NCBI GenBank assembly: GCA_900317375.1
Contig: ONGJ01000011.1
Coordinates: forward strand, 1-64,000
Direction: 5' to 3'
Source of the DNA: an uncultured Eubacteriales bacterium
Lineage (GTDB): Bacteria; Bacillota; Clostridia; Oscillospirales; Oscillospiraceae
Length of the DNA stretch: 64,000 nucleotides
Part shown: one piece after another, positions 16,312 to 24,265 of the stretch
How the letters are laid out: each line of letters starts with the position of its first letter
Position numbering within the stretch: position 1 is the stretch's first letter
Position numbers and translations under genes: made by a program
The notes under the pieces: model-generated
Told to the model about the DNA's origin: nothing
Databases searched by the model: none
Seen by the model: the letters and a program-made list of their open reading frames with translations, nothing else

Positions 16312-17280
16312 TTATTGCCGGTAGCCGGTAGAAAGATCGACAAGATTGCCGATCGGGCGTCCGGTGAGGTAGTTTGCAAGGTTTTTGTAGGCGATCTCGA
16401 GAACGCCTTTGTAGATTGAGGAATGGTGGAAATTCCCCGCAACGTGAGGGGTAATCATGAGCTTTTCCTCCTGCCAGAGCGGGCTGTCCGCGGGCAGAGG
16501 CTCGGTCTCGCAGACATCGATCGCGGCGGCGGCAATTTCTCCGCTGCGCAGGGCCTGCAGCAGCACCTCGCTCTCCACGGCGTCGCCGCGGCCGCAGTTG
16601 ATGAAGACGGCGGTGTTCTTCATCGCGGCAAAGCGCTCGGCCGTGTAGAAATGAACGGTCTCTTTCGTGCTCGGCAGGACGGAGAGGATGACATCCGCCT
16701 CGGGAAGGACACGGTCGATCTCGCTGGTGAGAACAAGCTCATCCACGCCCTCGGGGCAGGGCCCGCTGCGCCGCTTGACGCCGATGACGCGGGCGCCCAT
16801 GGCCTTGACAAGCAGGGCATAGCAGAGGCCGATATCGCCGAGCCCCACAACAAGAACGGTGGATTCGCTGAGCGAGGTGACCGGGCCGCGGTCCTCCCAG
16901 CAGGCACGGGACCGGGAGGCAGCATACAGGTGCAGTTTTTTGATCAGCATCATCGTGAGGGCGAAAGCATGCTCGGACACGGCCAGTCCGTAAGCGCCGG
17001 TGGCATTGCAGAGCAGGGTCTTTTCCGACAGGACGCCCGGGACCATATAGGGATCGGCGCCGGCAGAAAACAGCTGAAGCACATCCAGATTCTCGGACCC
17101 GGCGATCATGCGCGGCGGAACATTGCCGACGATAAAGGCAGCCTCGGCGACCTGATCCGGGGTGGCCTCTCCCGGGGTGGTGAAGACGAATTCGCAGGGG
17201 ACGCCGGCAGCCTCGGCGATGCGGCGAAAGCAGGCCTGTTCGTTTTTTCCGGTTTCAAGGGCTATCAGGATTTTTTTCAT
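16312..17280 (-). CDS. D-2-hydroxyacid dehydrogenase (NAD-dependent)
   Basis: Member of the D-isomer-specific 2-hydroxyacid dehydrogenase family (322 residues), which interconverts 2-oxoacids and D-2-hydroxyacids or related substrates. Seen are the Rossmann motif VVGLGDIGLCYA, catalytic Arg in INCGRGDAV, Glu in VCETEPLP, and His in MITPHVAGN. The start follows AAAGGAACGG. It heads a probable two-gene transcript with the PreA-like gene and has its own TTGACA/TAAGAT promoter. A joint role in a reductive pathway is inference. The exact substrate (for instance phosphoglycerate, lactate or glyoxylate type) cannot be set. Confidence 0.88.
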   Translation of the reverse strand: MKKILIALETGKNEQACFRRIAEAAGVPCEFVFTTPGEATPDQVAEAAFIVGNVPPRMIAGSENLDVLQLFSAGADPYMVPGVLSEKTLLCNATGAYGLAVSEHAFALTMMLIKKLHLYAASRSRACWEDRGPVTSLSESTVLVVGLGDIGLCYALLVKAMGARVIGVKRRSGPCPEGVDELVLTSEIDRVLPEADVILSVLPSTKETVHFYTAERFAAMKNTAVFINCGRGDAVESEVLLQALRSGEIAAAAIDVCETEPLPADSPLWQEEKLMITPHVAGNFHHSSIYKGVLEIAYKNLANYLTGRPIGNLVDLSTGYRQ

Positions 17281-17325
17281 TTTTCCGTTCCTTTACTGTT
17301 TTTTACTGGTTTTTTTACTGTTTTG

Positions 17326-17354
17326 ATCTTAAACGCTGACAGGGACGATGTCAA
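17326..17354 (-). promoter_or_regulatory. Promoter of the hydroxyacid dehydrogenase/PreA unit
   Basis: Minus-strand TTGACA (17354-17349), 17-base spacer, TAAGAT (17331-17326). Between it and the start codon the transcript carries three CAGTAAA copies separated by A-rich spacers (17293-17325). Confidence 0.75.
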
Positions 17355-17447
17355 GAAAGAATTGCAGGGAACACACGTTACTGTTCAGAGGGTAAGGAAA
17401 CGCTTGAACGTTCAGTTTCGCAGATAGAGATTCGCATTGAAGCGGAA

Positions 17448-17474
17448 CAAGCCGGGATCAAATGACCCCGGCCA
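17448..17474 (-). terminator. Hairpin after the reductase operon
   Basis: CCGGGATCA / TGACCCCGG stem with one mismatch sits 23 bases past the stop at 17497. The following sequence is only modestly T-rich, so termination strength is uncertain. Confidence 0.4.
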
Positions 17475-17496
17475 GTTATTTCACTATTTCGTATAA

Positions 17497-18702
17497 TTAC
17501 CTTCTCAGCGGCATTTCAATCGACAGATCGCTCACTGCAAAGGAAGCACATGGATGGATATATCCATCCAGTTTATCCTGTGCCCGCCTTCCGTCCGTGT
17601 CCTCCGGAATAAAGACATCGCCTGAAAGCAGTCTGCTTCTGCACCAGCCGCAGATACCGCCGCGGCATCTGTTCGGGCCAGCCACTCCGGCGCGTTCAAG
17701 GGCAACCAGGATGTTTTCGTTTGCGTTGCAGGGAATCTCAAACACCCTGTCGCACATCTTGATCTTGAGATTGAAAACCTTATCCTTTGCTTCCATCGGA
17801 TATCCGGAGTACTCCCAGGGTCTGCAGATGTTATCATAAAGCTCTTTCCGGTAGTATTTCCTTTCTATGCCAAGCTTCTCGGCCTCTCCGTCAAGGAACT
17901 GGTACATTCCCTTAGAGCCTGCGGCAAAGATGCTGTAGACACCGTCTCCGGCGTATTTCTTAATCAGCTTTGCAGTTATGAAACCGTGCTCACAGCCATC
18001 GGCTTTCTCTTCGCTCAGGACGTTTACAAGTCTGACCTTGTCCGTTCTTGCCATGATGGCATCAAATTCTTCCTGGAAGAGGATATCCGCCTTCGTACGG
18101 CTTCCGTATAGAATCGTCATGTCGAAATCCTCGTCGCCGTCAGCGATCGCGTTTGCCATGGCATAAACGGGCGTGATTCCGCTGCCGCCTGCAATGGCGA
18201 TCACTTTCTTCGCGTCGCGGAGCGGCTCATAGAAGAAGGTTCCCTGCGGGCCGGAGGTCTCGACAGTGTCCCCCACCTTCCAGTTTTCATGAATATAGGC
18301 GCTCAAAAAGGCGTCCTGCTCCACTTTCTTTACGGTTACCTGAATTTTTCCTTCCAGCGTCATTGCCGGTCCGCAGGAAAGGGTGACCGGACGCGCGATC
18401 AGTTTCCCGTCGATCATCTGTCTGATGACTACAAACTGGCCGGCGCGGAAGAATGCCGGATTTTGGCCGTCATTCCTTCGAAGCGTAAAGGTCTTAACAT
18501 CTCCCTTTCCGCGAACCTGGATATCTTCAATCGTGAAGAACTGGCTGAGAGGATGGCGGGCTGCTGCGTTCTGATTCGAAGCGTAGTTTTCGACAAGGGC
18601 AAGAGCCGGTGTGCTTTCGATGATCTTGTCGCGCTGGACCTTCATGTTCTTAAAGCGCAGCATATCCAGCAGACCAATGAAGCTCATTTTTACATTCGCC
18701 AT
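17497..18702 (-). CDS. FAD-dependent ferredoxin-NAD(P) reductase-like protein with 2Fe-2S domain
   Basis: Electron-transfer flavoprotein of 401 residues. Residues 55-150 form the FAD-binding barrel (FRAGQFVVIRQM, RPVTLSCGP). The NAD(P) domain begins at AIAGGSGITPVYAMANA. The C-terminal plant-type ferredoxin domain carries CRGGICGWC plus a later Cys (HPCAS), the usual four 2Fe-2S ligands. The first 50 residues are an extra helical segment. Its ATG directly abuts the stop of the upstream flavoprotein (TAAATG), so the two are made together. I infer that it feeds NAD(P)H electrons to that CrtI-like enzyme. Layout resembles Nqr F-type and oxygenase reductases, but no membrane helix is seen. Confidence 0.85.
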   Translation of the reverse strand: MANVKMSFIGLLDMLRFKNMKVQRDKIIESTPALALVENYASNQNAAARHPLSQFFTIEDIQVRGKGDVKTFTLRRNDGQNPAFFRAGQFVVIRQMIDGKLIARPVTLSCGPAMTLEGKIQVTVKKVEQDAFLSAYIHENWKVGDTVETSGPQGTFFYEPLRDAKKVIAIAGGSGITPVYAMANAIADGDEDFDMTILYGSRTKADILFQEEFDAIMARTDKVRLVNVLSEEKADGCEHGFITAKLIKKYAGDGVYSIFAAGSKGMYQFLDGEAEKLGIERKYYRKELYDNICRPWEYSGYPMEAKDKVFNLKIKMCDRVFEIPCNANENILVALERAGVAGPNRCRGGICGWCRSRLLSGDVFIPEDTDGRRAQDKLDGYIHPCASFAVSDLSIEMPLRR

Positions 18703-20277
18703 TTACTTGCCCTCCTTTGCGTCCTGCTCCATCTCTTCCAGCAGCAGCATGGCCATATCGTTGCCGTTGAGATAGGTCTGATTGAATCCGTCGCCGCGAG
18801 CTCCCGCTGCGCCGCAGGTCTTGAATCCATGGATGGGCTGCTCTTTTCTCAGCGTCAGCAGGCGCGCTACCATGGTGTCCCAGTCATTGACTTCATAGCC
18901 ATAGACCGTCCCTTGAGGTGTTCCCAGGAAATTGCAGAACGTCCAAGGAGACGCCATTTCGATTTCTTCAATATAATCGTGAATGATAATTCCGGTGTCT
19001 TTCTCGAAATTTGCCAGCACCTTCCGGAAGATCTCTGTTTTCTTTTTCGCGTAATCGCGCTGAGAAACCGATCCCCACACATCCTCCGTATAGGTAATCG
19101 TAAATGTCATAGCCGTTGTTCCCTTCGGGCTGGCCTCGGGATTGACAACATTGTAGATAACCACAACGCTGTGGGTGTTCAGGTCCATGCTCTTGGACCA
19201 GGCGAAGTTCGTTGTATTGTCCAGGACACCCGGCATGAAGATCGTATAATCCTTGATACCCAGTTCATCCACGCTCCTGTTCAGACCGACATAGGCTTCA
19301 AAGAAGCGCACGCCGTGCTTTTCGGCGTTGAGACGCTTGATCTCCCGCACGGGGACCTTGATCCGCTTATCCAGCAGCTTCGTATAGGCGTCCTGGGGGT
19401 TCATATTGGCAATCACATAATTTGTCTCCACAAAGCCCGAGTCTGTCTCTACGCCAATGATTTTTCCGTTGTCATCGGATACGACTTTGTGGGCTTTTGT
19501 GTTCAGCCAGACTTCCGCGCCAAGCTCATACAGTCTCCGGATTCCTGCCGCCGTTAGTTCGTGGGAAGTCCTCTTGCAGATGGCAGGATAGTATTTGATA
19601 TACATCAGCATCATCCAGGCCTGATGGACAAAGCTCGTCCGCTCGTAGTCCGCTCCGATATAGGTCCAGTAGACATCCAGAATGTCGATAGCGTCTTCCG
19701 GCATACCGATCTTGCGCAGCACCTTGTTGAAAGGATACTCTGCCATCCGCAGGAAGTTCGGATACTTCTTCATGAACAGGCCTTCATCAACATAAGTGAA
19801 GCCCTTCTTGTCCACACCGTCAAGCATGTGGTCATTGAAGTAGTCGTATGCCGCGCTGCATTCTTCCGCCAGCTCGATAAATGTCCGAACGGGTTTCTCA
19901 CAGCCGGGAACGGCCTCTTCCATAGCCTTGATAAACGGCTCTATGCCGCACGGAAAGCGAAGATCAAAATGCTTCCCGCTTCTCGTCGTTCCGATGCAGC
20001 GATACAGATCCGGCACCAGGCACCAGTCAATATTCAGTCTGTACTTCTCCATCAGGAGCTTGCCGGTCATAGCCCAATTGCCCGGATAGCCGAGTGAACA
20101 GAATTCGTGAAGAGATGCGTCAAATTCAAATCGTCCTCTCACAAAGCTCGTCGCGCAGCCTCCGGGAACATTGTGCTGTTCCAGAAGAAGGATTTTCTTT
20201 CCCGCCGTGGCCAGGCTCAGGGCGGCAGACAGTCCGCCGGTACCGGAGCCTATCACGACTGCGTCAAATTTGCTCAT
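18703..20277 (-). CDS. CrtI/phytoene-desaturase-like FAD oxidoreductase
   Basis: FAD-dependent oxidoreductase of 524 residues in the phytoene desaturase/retinol saturase superfamily. The dinucleotide motif VVIGSGTGGLSAALSLATAG is followed by LLLEQHNVPGGCATSF. The C-terminal FAD motif region includes GFKTCGAAGARGDGFNQ. Family members add or remove hydrogens at conjugated double bonds. No carotenoid synthesis genes are present, so I infer reduction of an unsaturated diet- or host-derived compound. The ATG at 20277 is preferred over 20283 because AAGGCGGA lies 6 bases before it. It opens the operon and is divergent from a GntR regulator. Confidence 0.82.
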   Translation of the reverse strand: MSKFDAVVIGSGTGGLSAALSLATAGKKILLLEQHNVPGGCATSFVRGRFEFDASLHEFCSLGYPGNWAMTGKLLMEKYRLNIDWCLVPDLYRCIGTTRSGKHFDLRFPCGIEPFIKAMEEAVPGCEKPVRTFIELAEECSAAYDYFNDHMLDGVDKKGFTYVDEGLFMKKYPNFLRMAEYPFNKVLRKIGMPEDAIDILDVYWTYIGADYERTSFVHQAWMMLMYIKYYPAICKRTSHELTAAGIRRLYELGAEVWLNTKAHKVVSDDNGKIIGVETDSGFVETNYVIANMNPQDAYTKLLDKRIKVPVREIKRLNAEKHGVRFFEAYVGLNRSVDELGIKDYTIFMPGVLDNTTNFAWSKSMDLNTHSVVVIYNVVNPEASPKGTTAMTFTITYTEDVWGSVSQRDYAKKKTEIFRKVLANFEKDTGIIIHDYIEEIEMASPWTFCNFLGTPQGTVYGYEVNDWDTMVARLLTLRKEQPIHGFKTCGAAGARGDGFNQTYLNGNDMAMLLLEEMEQDAKEGK

Positions 20278-20330
20278 ATGCATTCCGCCTTTCTTTTATA
20301 TTTGTCGATTTGAGCTGATTCTATTTTATA

Positions 20331-20358
20331 TGTTTGATAAACAAATCGCAAGATTTGT
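20331..20358. promoter_or_regulatory. Two overlapping palindromes, probable GntR operator
   Basis: TGTTTGATAAACA (20331-20343) and ACAAATC-GCAA-GATTTGT (20341-20358) lie in the divergent gap, between the CrtI-like start and the GntR -35 box. Palindromes at this position are typical autoregulatory operators; binding is inferred. Confidence 0.6.
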
Positions 20359-20359
20359 C

Positions 20360-20388
20360 TTGATAAAACCGCCTGTTTGGAGTACTAT
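20360..20388 (+). promoter_or_regulatory. Promoter of the GntR regulator
   Basis: TTGATA (20360-20365), 17-base spacer, TACTAT (20383-20388). It fixes the start of translation downstream at the GTG at 20425. Confidence 0.75.
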
Positions 20389-20424
20389 GATTCTGTGGTT
20401 CTGATTAGACCAGAGGTGATTATT

Positions 20425-21141
20425 GTGAGATTTGAAAAGATCGTAGCTCCGACTATCTCAGAGTTGTTTGAAACGAAAATGCAGCATTTGATTCTTTCCG
20501 GAGAACTGACCATCGGTGAAAAGCTTCCATCCGAACGGATCCTGGCGGAGGAAATGGGAATCAGCAAAAGTGCTGTTCATCTGGGCATGAGGAATCTGGA
20601 ACGGACCGGTTTTGTAAGAATTGATCCCCGTCAGGGGGCTTACGTTGCGAACTGGGAGGAAAACGGGAATCTGGAAACGCTCACTGCTCTGCTGAAAACG
20701 AATGTTTTGAAGCTGGAGCCTGAGAATATACGTTCCCTTATTCTAGTTCGAGAATCCCTGGAAAGCGATGCCATGGAGGTTTTTTCCGGAAAGCACACGA
20801 ATGCTGATATTTTACAGCTCAGAAGCTATGCCTGTGAGATTCGTGACGGAGCAAAAAGAAACCCGCCGATGAGTGTATCCTCAATGGCGGAATTGGCTTT
20901 CATGTTTTCCCATTATATCTTTCTTCATTCCGGGAATATGTTCTCTTCCCTGATTCTGAACTCCTTCAAACCGTTTACGCTCGGGCTCTGGGAGCAATGG
21001 ATTCTTTCAATCGGTCCTGATGCCGCTGCTGACTATCTGGACAGAACGGCCATAGAATTAAGAGACGGGAATGCGGAAGCAGCAATCGGTATTGTTCATC
21101 AGTATAATTCAGATCTACTGGAAAAGATGTCACAACAATAG
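20425..21141 (+). CDS. GntR/FadR-family transcriptional regulator
   Basis: A 238-residue regulator. The N-terminal winged helix (residues about 8-72) shows LTIGEKLPSERILAEEMGIS, KSAVHLGMRNLERTGFVRI and the wing DPRQGAYVANW. The C-terminal helical ligand-binding domain is of the FCD/FadR type (VRESLESDAMEVF onward). The GTG start at 20425 has AGAGGTG 5 bases upstream and lies past the promoter; the longer in-frame reading from 20377 would overlap the -10 box. It is divergent from the CrtI-like/reductase operon and most likely controls it in response to the substrate or product. Confidence 0.9.
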   Translation: MRFEKIVAPTISELFETKMQHLILSGELTIGEKLPSERILAEEMGISKSAVHLGMRNLERTGFVRIDPRQGAYVANWEENGNLETLTALLKTNVLKLEPENIRSLILVRESLESDAMEVFSGKHTNADILQLRSYACEIRDGAKRNPPMSVSSMAELAFMFSHYIFLHSGNMFSSLILNSFKPFTLGLWEQWILSIGPDAAADYLDRTAIELRDGNAEAAIGIVHQYNSDLLEKMSQQ

Positions 21142-21155
21142 TTTTTTTAGAATAA

Positions 21156-21200
21156 CGGCAGTCTCCGCTGGCCATTCCATGAAATGGTGCGAGACTGCCG
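21156..21200. terminator. Long hairpin between convergent genes
   Basis: CGGCAGTCTC / GAGACTGCCG with an inner CCATT/AATGG stem lies between the GntR gene and the convergent flavodoxin gene. T runs are weak on both sides. Confidence 0.5.
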
Positions 21201-21254
21201 CTCCTTTTCTCCCTTAAAACTGGAAATGCTCTTGCTGAACGCTGCAATTGCCCC

Positions 21255-21749
21255 TCATTTTGCTGTTTCAGCGCTCAAAGCATCACAAAATGCTTTTATT
21301 TTTTCGTTATTTTCTGCAGCTGGCTTTGCTTTTGGATCGATCAGAATCAGCTCTGCTTCCAGATCGTCTATTCCAAGTGCTGCTTTCAGTTTAGCGAACG
21401 CCTTTTCGGCACCTGCCCCGCTCTGACAGGCAAATGCAGCAATCCGCTTCCCTTGCAGGTTATTGTCCTTCACAAATGTGCGAATCGGGGGCGTCACATT
21501 TCCTGCCCAGACCGGAAATCCAAAGATGACACGGTCATAGGCGCCCGCATTGAAATCATACGGCATCAGCCTCGGCGTTTCTGCCATAACCGCGCTTTTT
21601 CCGCCCCAGAAGAATTTGCTAAAGCCGCTGCTGGGATAGTTCTTTACGGGATCGATTCGAAGTATATCAGCGCCAAGCTCTGAAGCGATCTTGTTTGCAG
21701 CATAATCGGTATTTCCTTCCAGTGAATAGTACACGATGATTGTTTTCAT
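21255..21749 (-). CDS. Flavodoxin-family protein
   Basis: FMN-binding flavodoxin of 164 residues acting as a low-potential electron carrier or quinone/flavin reductase. The phosphate-binding loop is YYSLEGNTDYAANKIA (residues 7-22); the isoalloxazine loops are GFPVWAGNVTPPIRTF and CQSGAGAEKAF. Its sequence pattern fits the Flavodoxin_4-like single-domain proteins. RBS is GGAGGGGAAAGAG. It precedes no gene on its strand and follows the phosphoesterase gene by 28 bases, so the two could be co-transcribed. It might also supply electrons to the nearby oxidoreductases, which is speculative. Confidence 0.88.
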   Translation of the reverse strand: MKTIIVYYSLEGNTDYAANKIASELGADILRIDPVKNYPSSGFSKFFWGGKSAVMAETPRLMPYDFNAGAYDRVIFGFPVWAGNVTPPIRTFVKDNNLQGKRIAAFACQSGAGAEKAFAKLKAALGIDDLEAELILIDPKAKPAAENNEKIKAFCDALSAETAK

Positions 21750-21777
21750 TTGTTCTCTTTCCCCTCCTGAGTTGAAT

Positions 21778-22434
21778 CTACAGTCCCATTTTTGTCATGA
21801 TATCTTCTGTGGAAACGCCTGGATGCGTTACATATAGCCGTACGATCTGTTCCGCCAGCGCAGTATCTATCCCATACTTTTCCACAGTCTTTTTTGTGCT
21901 GTGTCCTCTGACAAACTCCTTAACAACAATCTCTATCTGTGCGGCGATATCGTTCGCATCAACTTTTGGTGAAGGCTTGGGATGGGCAATATCGATTCTG
22001 GTGATTTCGATCAAGCCGGACAAGACCTCTGCTGTTGCCAGAGTAATCGGCTGATGGAATCGGCGCGGACCACAGCTTCCTGGATTAACGATTGTTGTTT
22101 TCCCCATCCGTGTTACGGAATACGCATGGCTGTGTCCGACCATGACAAGATCAAATGACCCCAGATCCGCCGGGAGATCCTTTTTCTTGTGTGTCATGTA
22201 GATGTGAAGCCCACATAGCTCAAAATCCAGATAATTTGCCAGATCCCCTGCCCATTCCTTATCGGCATTACCGCGTACCGCATACACGGGTGCAATCTTC
22301 CGGAGTTGGTCCAGAGTCGCCTCGCTGCTGATATCCCCGGCATGGAGAATGGCCTCAACTCCTGAAAGTGCCTCCATTACTTCAGTACGGAGAAGATTAT
22401 GAGTATCGGAAATCAAACCGATCCTTGCTGCCAT
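21778..22434 (-). CDS. YfcE/MJ0936-type metallophosphoesterase with C-terminal extension
   Basis: Calcineurin-like phosphoesterase of 218 residues. Metal motifs are GLISDTHN, LHAGDIS, VRGNADKE, and VGHSHAYSVT with a final NPGS. The usual YfcE fold ends near residue 150. About 65 more residues follow, mostly helical (KVDANDIAAQIEIVVKEF to DIMTKMGL), of unknown purpose. Family members hydrolyse phosphodiesters in vitro. The start at 22434 has AAGGGAGATG upstream; an in-frame ATG at 22461 is less well placed. Confidence 0.87.
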   Translation of the reverse strand: MAARIGLISDTHNLLRTEVMEALSGVEAILHAGDISSEATLDQLRKIAPVYAVRGNADKEWAGDLANYLDFELCGLHIYMTHKKKDLPADLGSFDLVMVGHSHAYSVTRMGKTTIVNPGSCGPRRFHQPITLATAEVLSGLIEITRIDIAHPKPSPKVDANDIAAQIEIVVKEFVRGHSTKKTVEKYGIDTALAEQIVRLYVTHPGVSTEDIMTKMGL

Positions 22435-22580
22435 GGAAGCATCTCCCTTCATGTGATGCATGTGTTATTCATTATACCCGTCATATGTTTCCGCGTAAAT
22501 ACAATGTTTTGCTTTGTAAAGTTAATTTGCATCTGTGCTATTGAACAAGAATTGGTCTTTCTGAATTGATATCAAGCACC

Positions 22581-22612
22581 AAGGGCGCAGGCTTGCGAAA
22601 GCCTGCGCCCTT
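22581..22612. terminator. Strong GC hairpin downstream of the MBL remnant
   Basis: A 14-bp perfect stem (AAGGGCGCAGGCTT / AAGCCTGCGCCCTT) with a tiny loop. The downstream tail on the minus strand lacks a clear T run, so it may act as an RNA end or a remnant terminator. Confidence 0.5.
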
Positions 22613-22632
22613 GCATTTGTTCATCGTCCTTT

Positions 22633-22935
22633 TTACCGCAGTTCCAATTGCTCGCCCGGATAGACGATCAGGCGGTTGGGGGTGTTGAATTGCTCGGCCA
22701 GATCCCGGTCGAACATCTCGCCCCGGTTGGAGGTGGAGTTGTGATACGGGATGTTGTGTTTTGCCTCCACCGGCTCGGCGCAGCGGGCCGCTTCTTTGAG
22801 ACCCATGTTGTACACGCCGTCGCAGCGGTAGAAGGCGTAGTCGATTTCCATGTTGGCCATCTCCGCCATTTGCTTGGTAGTGGAAGTGCCCCCGGTCATA
22901 TAGAGCTTCACGCCATTGGAAAAGGTCAGCACATA
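22633..22935 (-). pseudogene. C-terminal remnant of an MBL-fold metallohydrolase
   Basis: About 100 residues match the end of UlaG-like metallo-beta-lactamase-fold hydrolases: SNGVKLYMTGGTS, MANMEIDYAFYRCDGVYNMG and a closing EQFNTPNRLIVYPGEQLEL. The N-terminal half with the HxHxDH zinc motif is missing. The frame begins abruptly within a few bases of the AraC stop codon, with no credible start or RBS, which points to a deletion that fused the two. It is probably not functional. Confidence 0.65.
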
Positions 22936-24174
22936 TTATAGCGCTTTGTGTTTCTTCCGATATTGCGCGGGTGTGTAGCCCGTAGTATCTCGGAAGCACT
23001 GGATGAAGTAGTTGACCGTGTTGAAGGCCAGCCTCTCCGACAGCTCCTTGACACTCAGATCTGTAGATTCCAGCAGCACCTTTGCGCGCTCGATCTTGGC
23101 ATAACGAATATAGAGAAAGAGCGGTGTTCCGGTTTCCTTCTTGAATTTCTCCGTCAGATAGTATTCCGTATAGCCTGTTAATGCCGCAAGATCGGAAATC
23201 TGGATCCGCTTATCCAGACTCAGCTCAATATAGTCGCAGCATTTCTGGATGGCAGGGCTGTAGCTGGGATTGACATGCAGGTGATGGACACGGAAGATAA
23301 AATCATGGTACATGGTCGAGGCGAGAGCTGACAACTCGCCGGCATCGTTACTGTTGACCGCCGTCTGGATGTAGGAATCTCCCAGCGCATAGGCAATCTC
23401 CGGGCTTAGACCTCCCTCCATGGCGGCCCGGCAGACCAGGGAAGTAAAGACGATGACACTGATGCGCGCCTGCTGCAGGGGATCCCTGCCCTGCACGCCA
23501 ACGCCTGGGCTCATGCTGCTGCTTCTCGTCAGCATACGGTGGTAATTGATATCTCCGTTGCGTACCATCTGCAGCATGGCACGTTCGGCCAGATAGACCT
23601 TGGCGCGGTCGCGATTCTGCGTTGAAGCAAGCTCCGTCGTTTTCATGTTCTCCGACTCGGTATAGAGAGCGGAGACATCCAGCTGCTGGCGGGTCAGCAT
23701 GTTGTGGGTCATGATGACGTAGCGGGCAAAGATGGCATGTGGGATCACAGGCAGATTTGGCAGCGCCTCGATCAGTGCGCTGCCCCAGCGTGCATCCTCC
23801 AGGCTGTCGCGATAAGGACGCAGCGCCTCGCGGAGCTGGGCTTCTGCCGGCGGGTGATAAAACACCGGCCCCATCACAAAAACCAGACTATTCTCCCGTT
23901 CATATTCAAATGAAACCGCCCAATGCATTCCGATCGGCGATCCGATGAGCTGCGGCACGGCCTCCTTTGAGGAGAGGTGTGCCATCGCCTTCTCCATACC
24001 GCCGAAAATCCGGAAGCCTTTCTCCAGCAGTGCCCGCTCTTCTTCGGGACAGGACGAAGCAATGTAACGCCCATCGTCTCTGAAACACCAGACATAGAAT
24101 TTTTCGTTAGCCGGAATCGCAGATTCCAGCAGGAGCAGGTTCTGCTCTGCGTGAGTCATCTGTCCTTTTTCCAT
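22936..24174 (-). CDS. AraC-family transcriptional regulator of the glycoside/uronate operon
   Basis: A 412-residue regulator. The N-terminal 300 residues form an effector domain of the type seen in Firmicute sugar regulators (RDDGRYIASSCPEEE, SFEYERENSLVFVMGPVFY). The C-terminal AraC domain has two helix-turn-helix units: KRIQISDLAALTGYTEYYLT and DLSVKELSERLAFNTVNYFI, ending in GYTPAQYRKKH. The start follows AAAGGGGGAG. It is divergent from the 12-gene operon, and two 14-bp direct repeats near the operon promoter are its likely sites. The stop lies at the edge of an MBL remnant, but the AraC domain itself appears complete. Confidence 0.9.
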   Translation of the reverse strand: MEKGQMTHAEQNLLLLESAIPANEKFYVWCFRDDGRYIASSCPEEERALLEKGFRIFGGMEKAMAHLSSKEAVPQLIGSPIGMHWAVSFEYERENSLVFVMGPVFYHPPAEAQLREALRPYRDSLEDARWGSALIEALPNLPVIPHAIFARYVIMTHNMLTRQQLDVSALYTESENMKTTELASTQNRDRAKVYLAERAMLQMVRNGDINYHRMLTRSSSMSPGVGVQGRDPLQQARISVIVFTSLVCRAAMEGGLSPEIAYALGDSYIQTAVNSNDAGELSALASTMYHDFIFRVHHLHVNPSYSPAIQKCCDYIELSLDKRIQISDLAALTGYTEYYLTEKFKKETGTPLFLYIRYAKIERAKVLLESTDLSVKELSERLAFNTVNYFIQCFRDTTGYTPAQYRKKHKAL

Positions 24175-24197
24175 TTTGGTATCTCCCCCTTTTTTAT

Positions 24198-24225
24198 TTT
24201 ATCACAGTTTGTCTGAATAACGCAA
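24198..24225 (-). promoter_or_regulatory. Promoter of the AraC regulator
   Basis: Minus-strand TTGCGT (24225-24220), 16-base spacer, GATAAA (24203-24198), about 24 bases before the start codon. Confidence 0.5.
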
Positions 24226-24229
24226 CATC

Positions 24230-24263
24230 TTCCGGAATAAGTGTAACTTTTCCGGAATGAGTG
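24230..24263 (+). promoter_or_regulatory. Direct-repeat AraC binding sites
   Basis: TTCCGGAATAAGTG (24230-24243) and TTCCGGAATGAGTG (24250-24263) match at 13 of 14 bases with a 20-bp period, two turns of the helix. The downstream copy ends 2 bases before the -35 box, the usual position for AraC-type activation. Confidence 0.75.
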
Positions 24264-24265
24264 GC

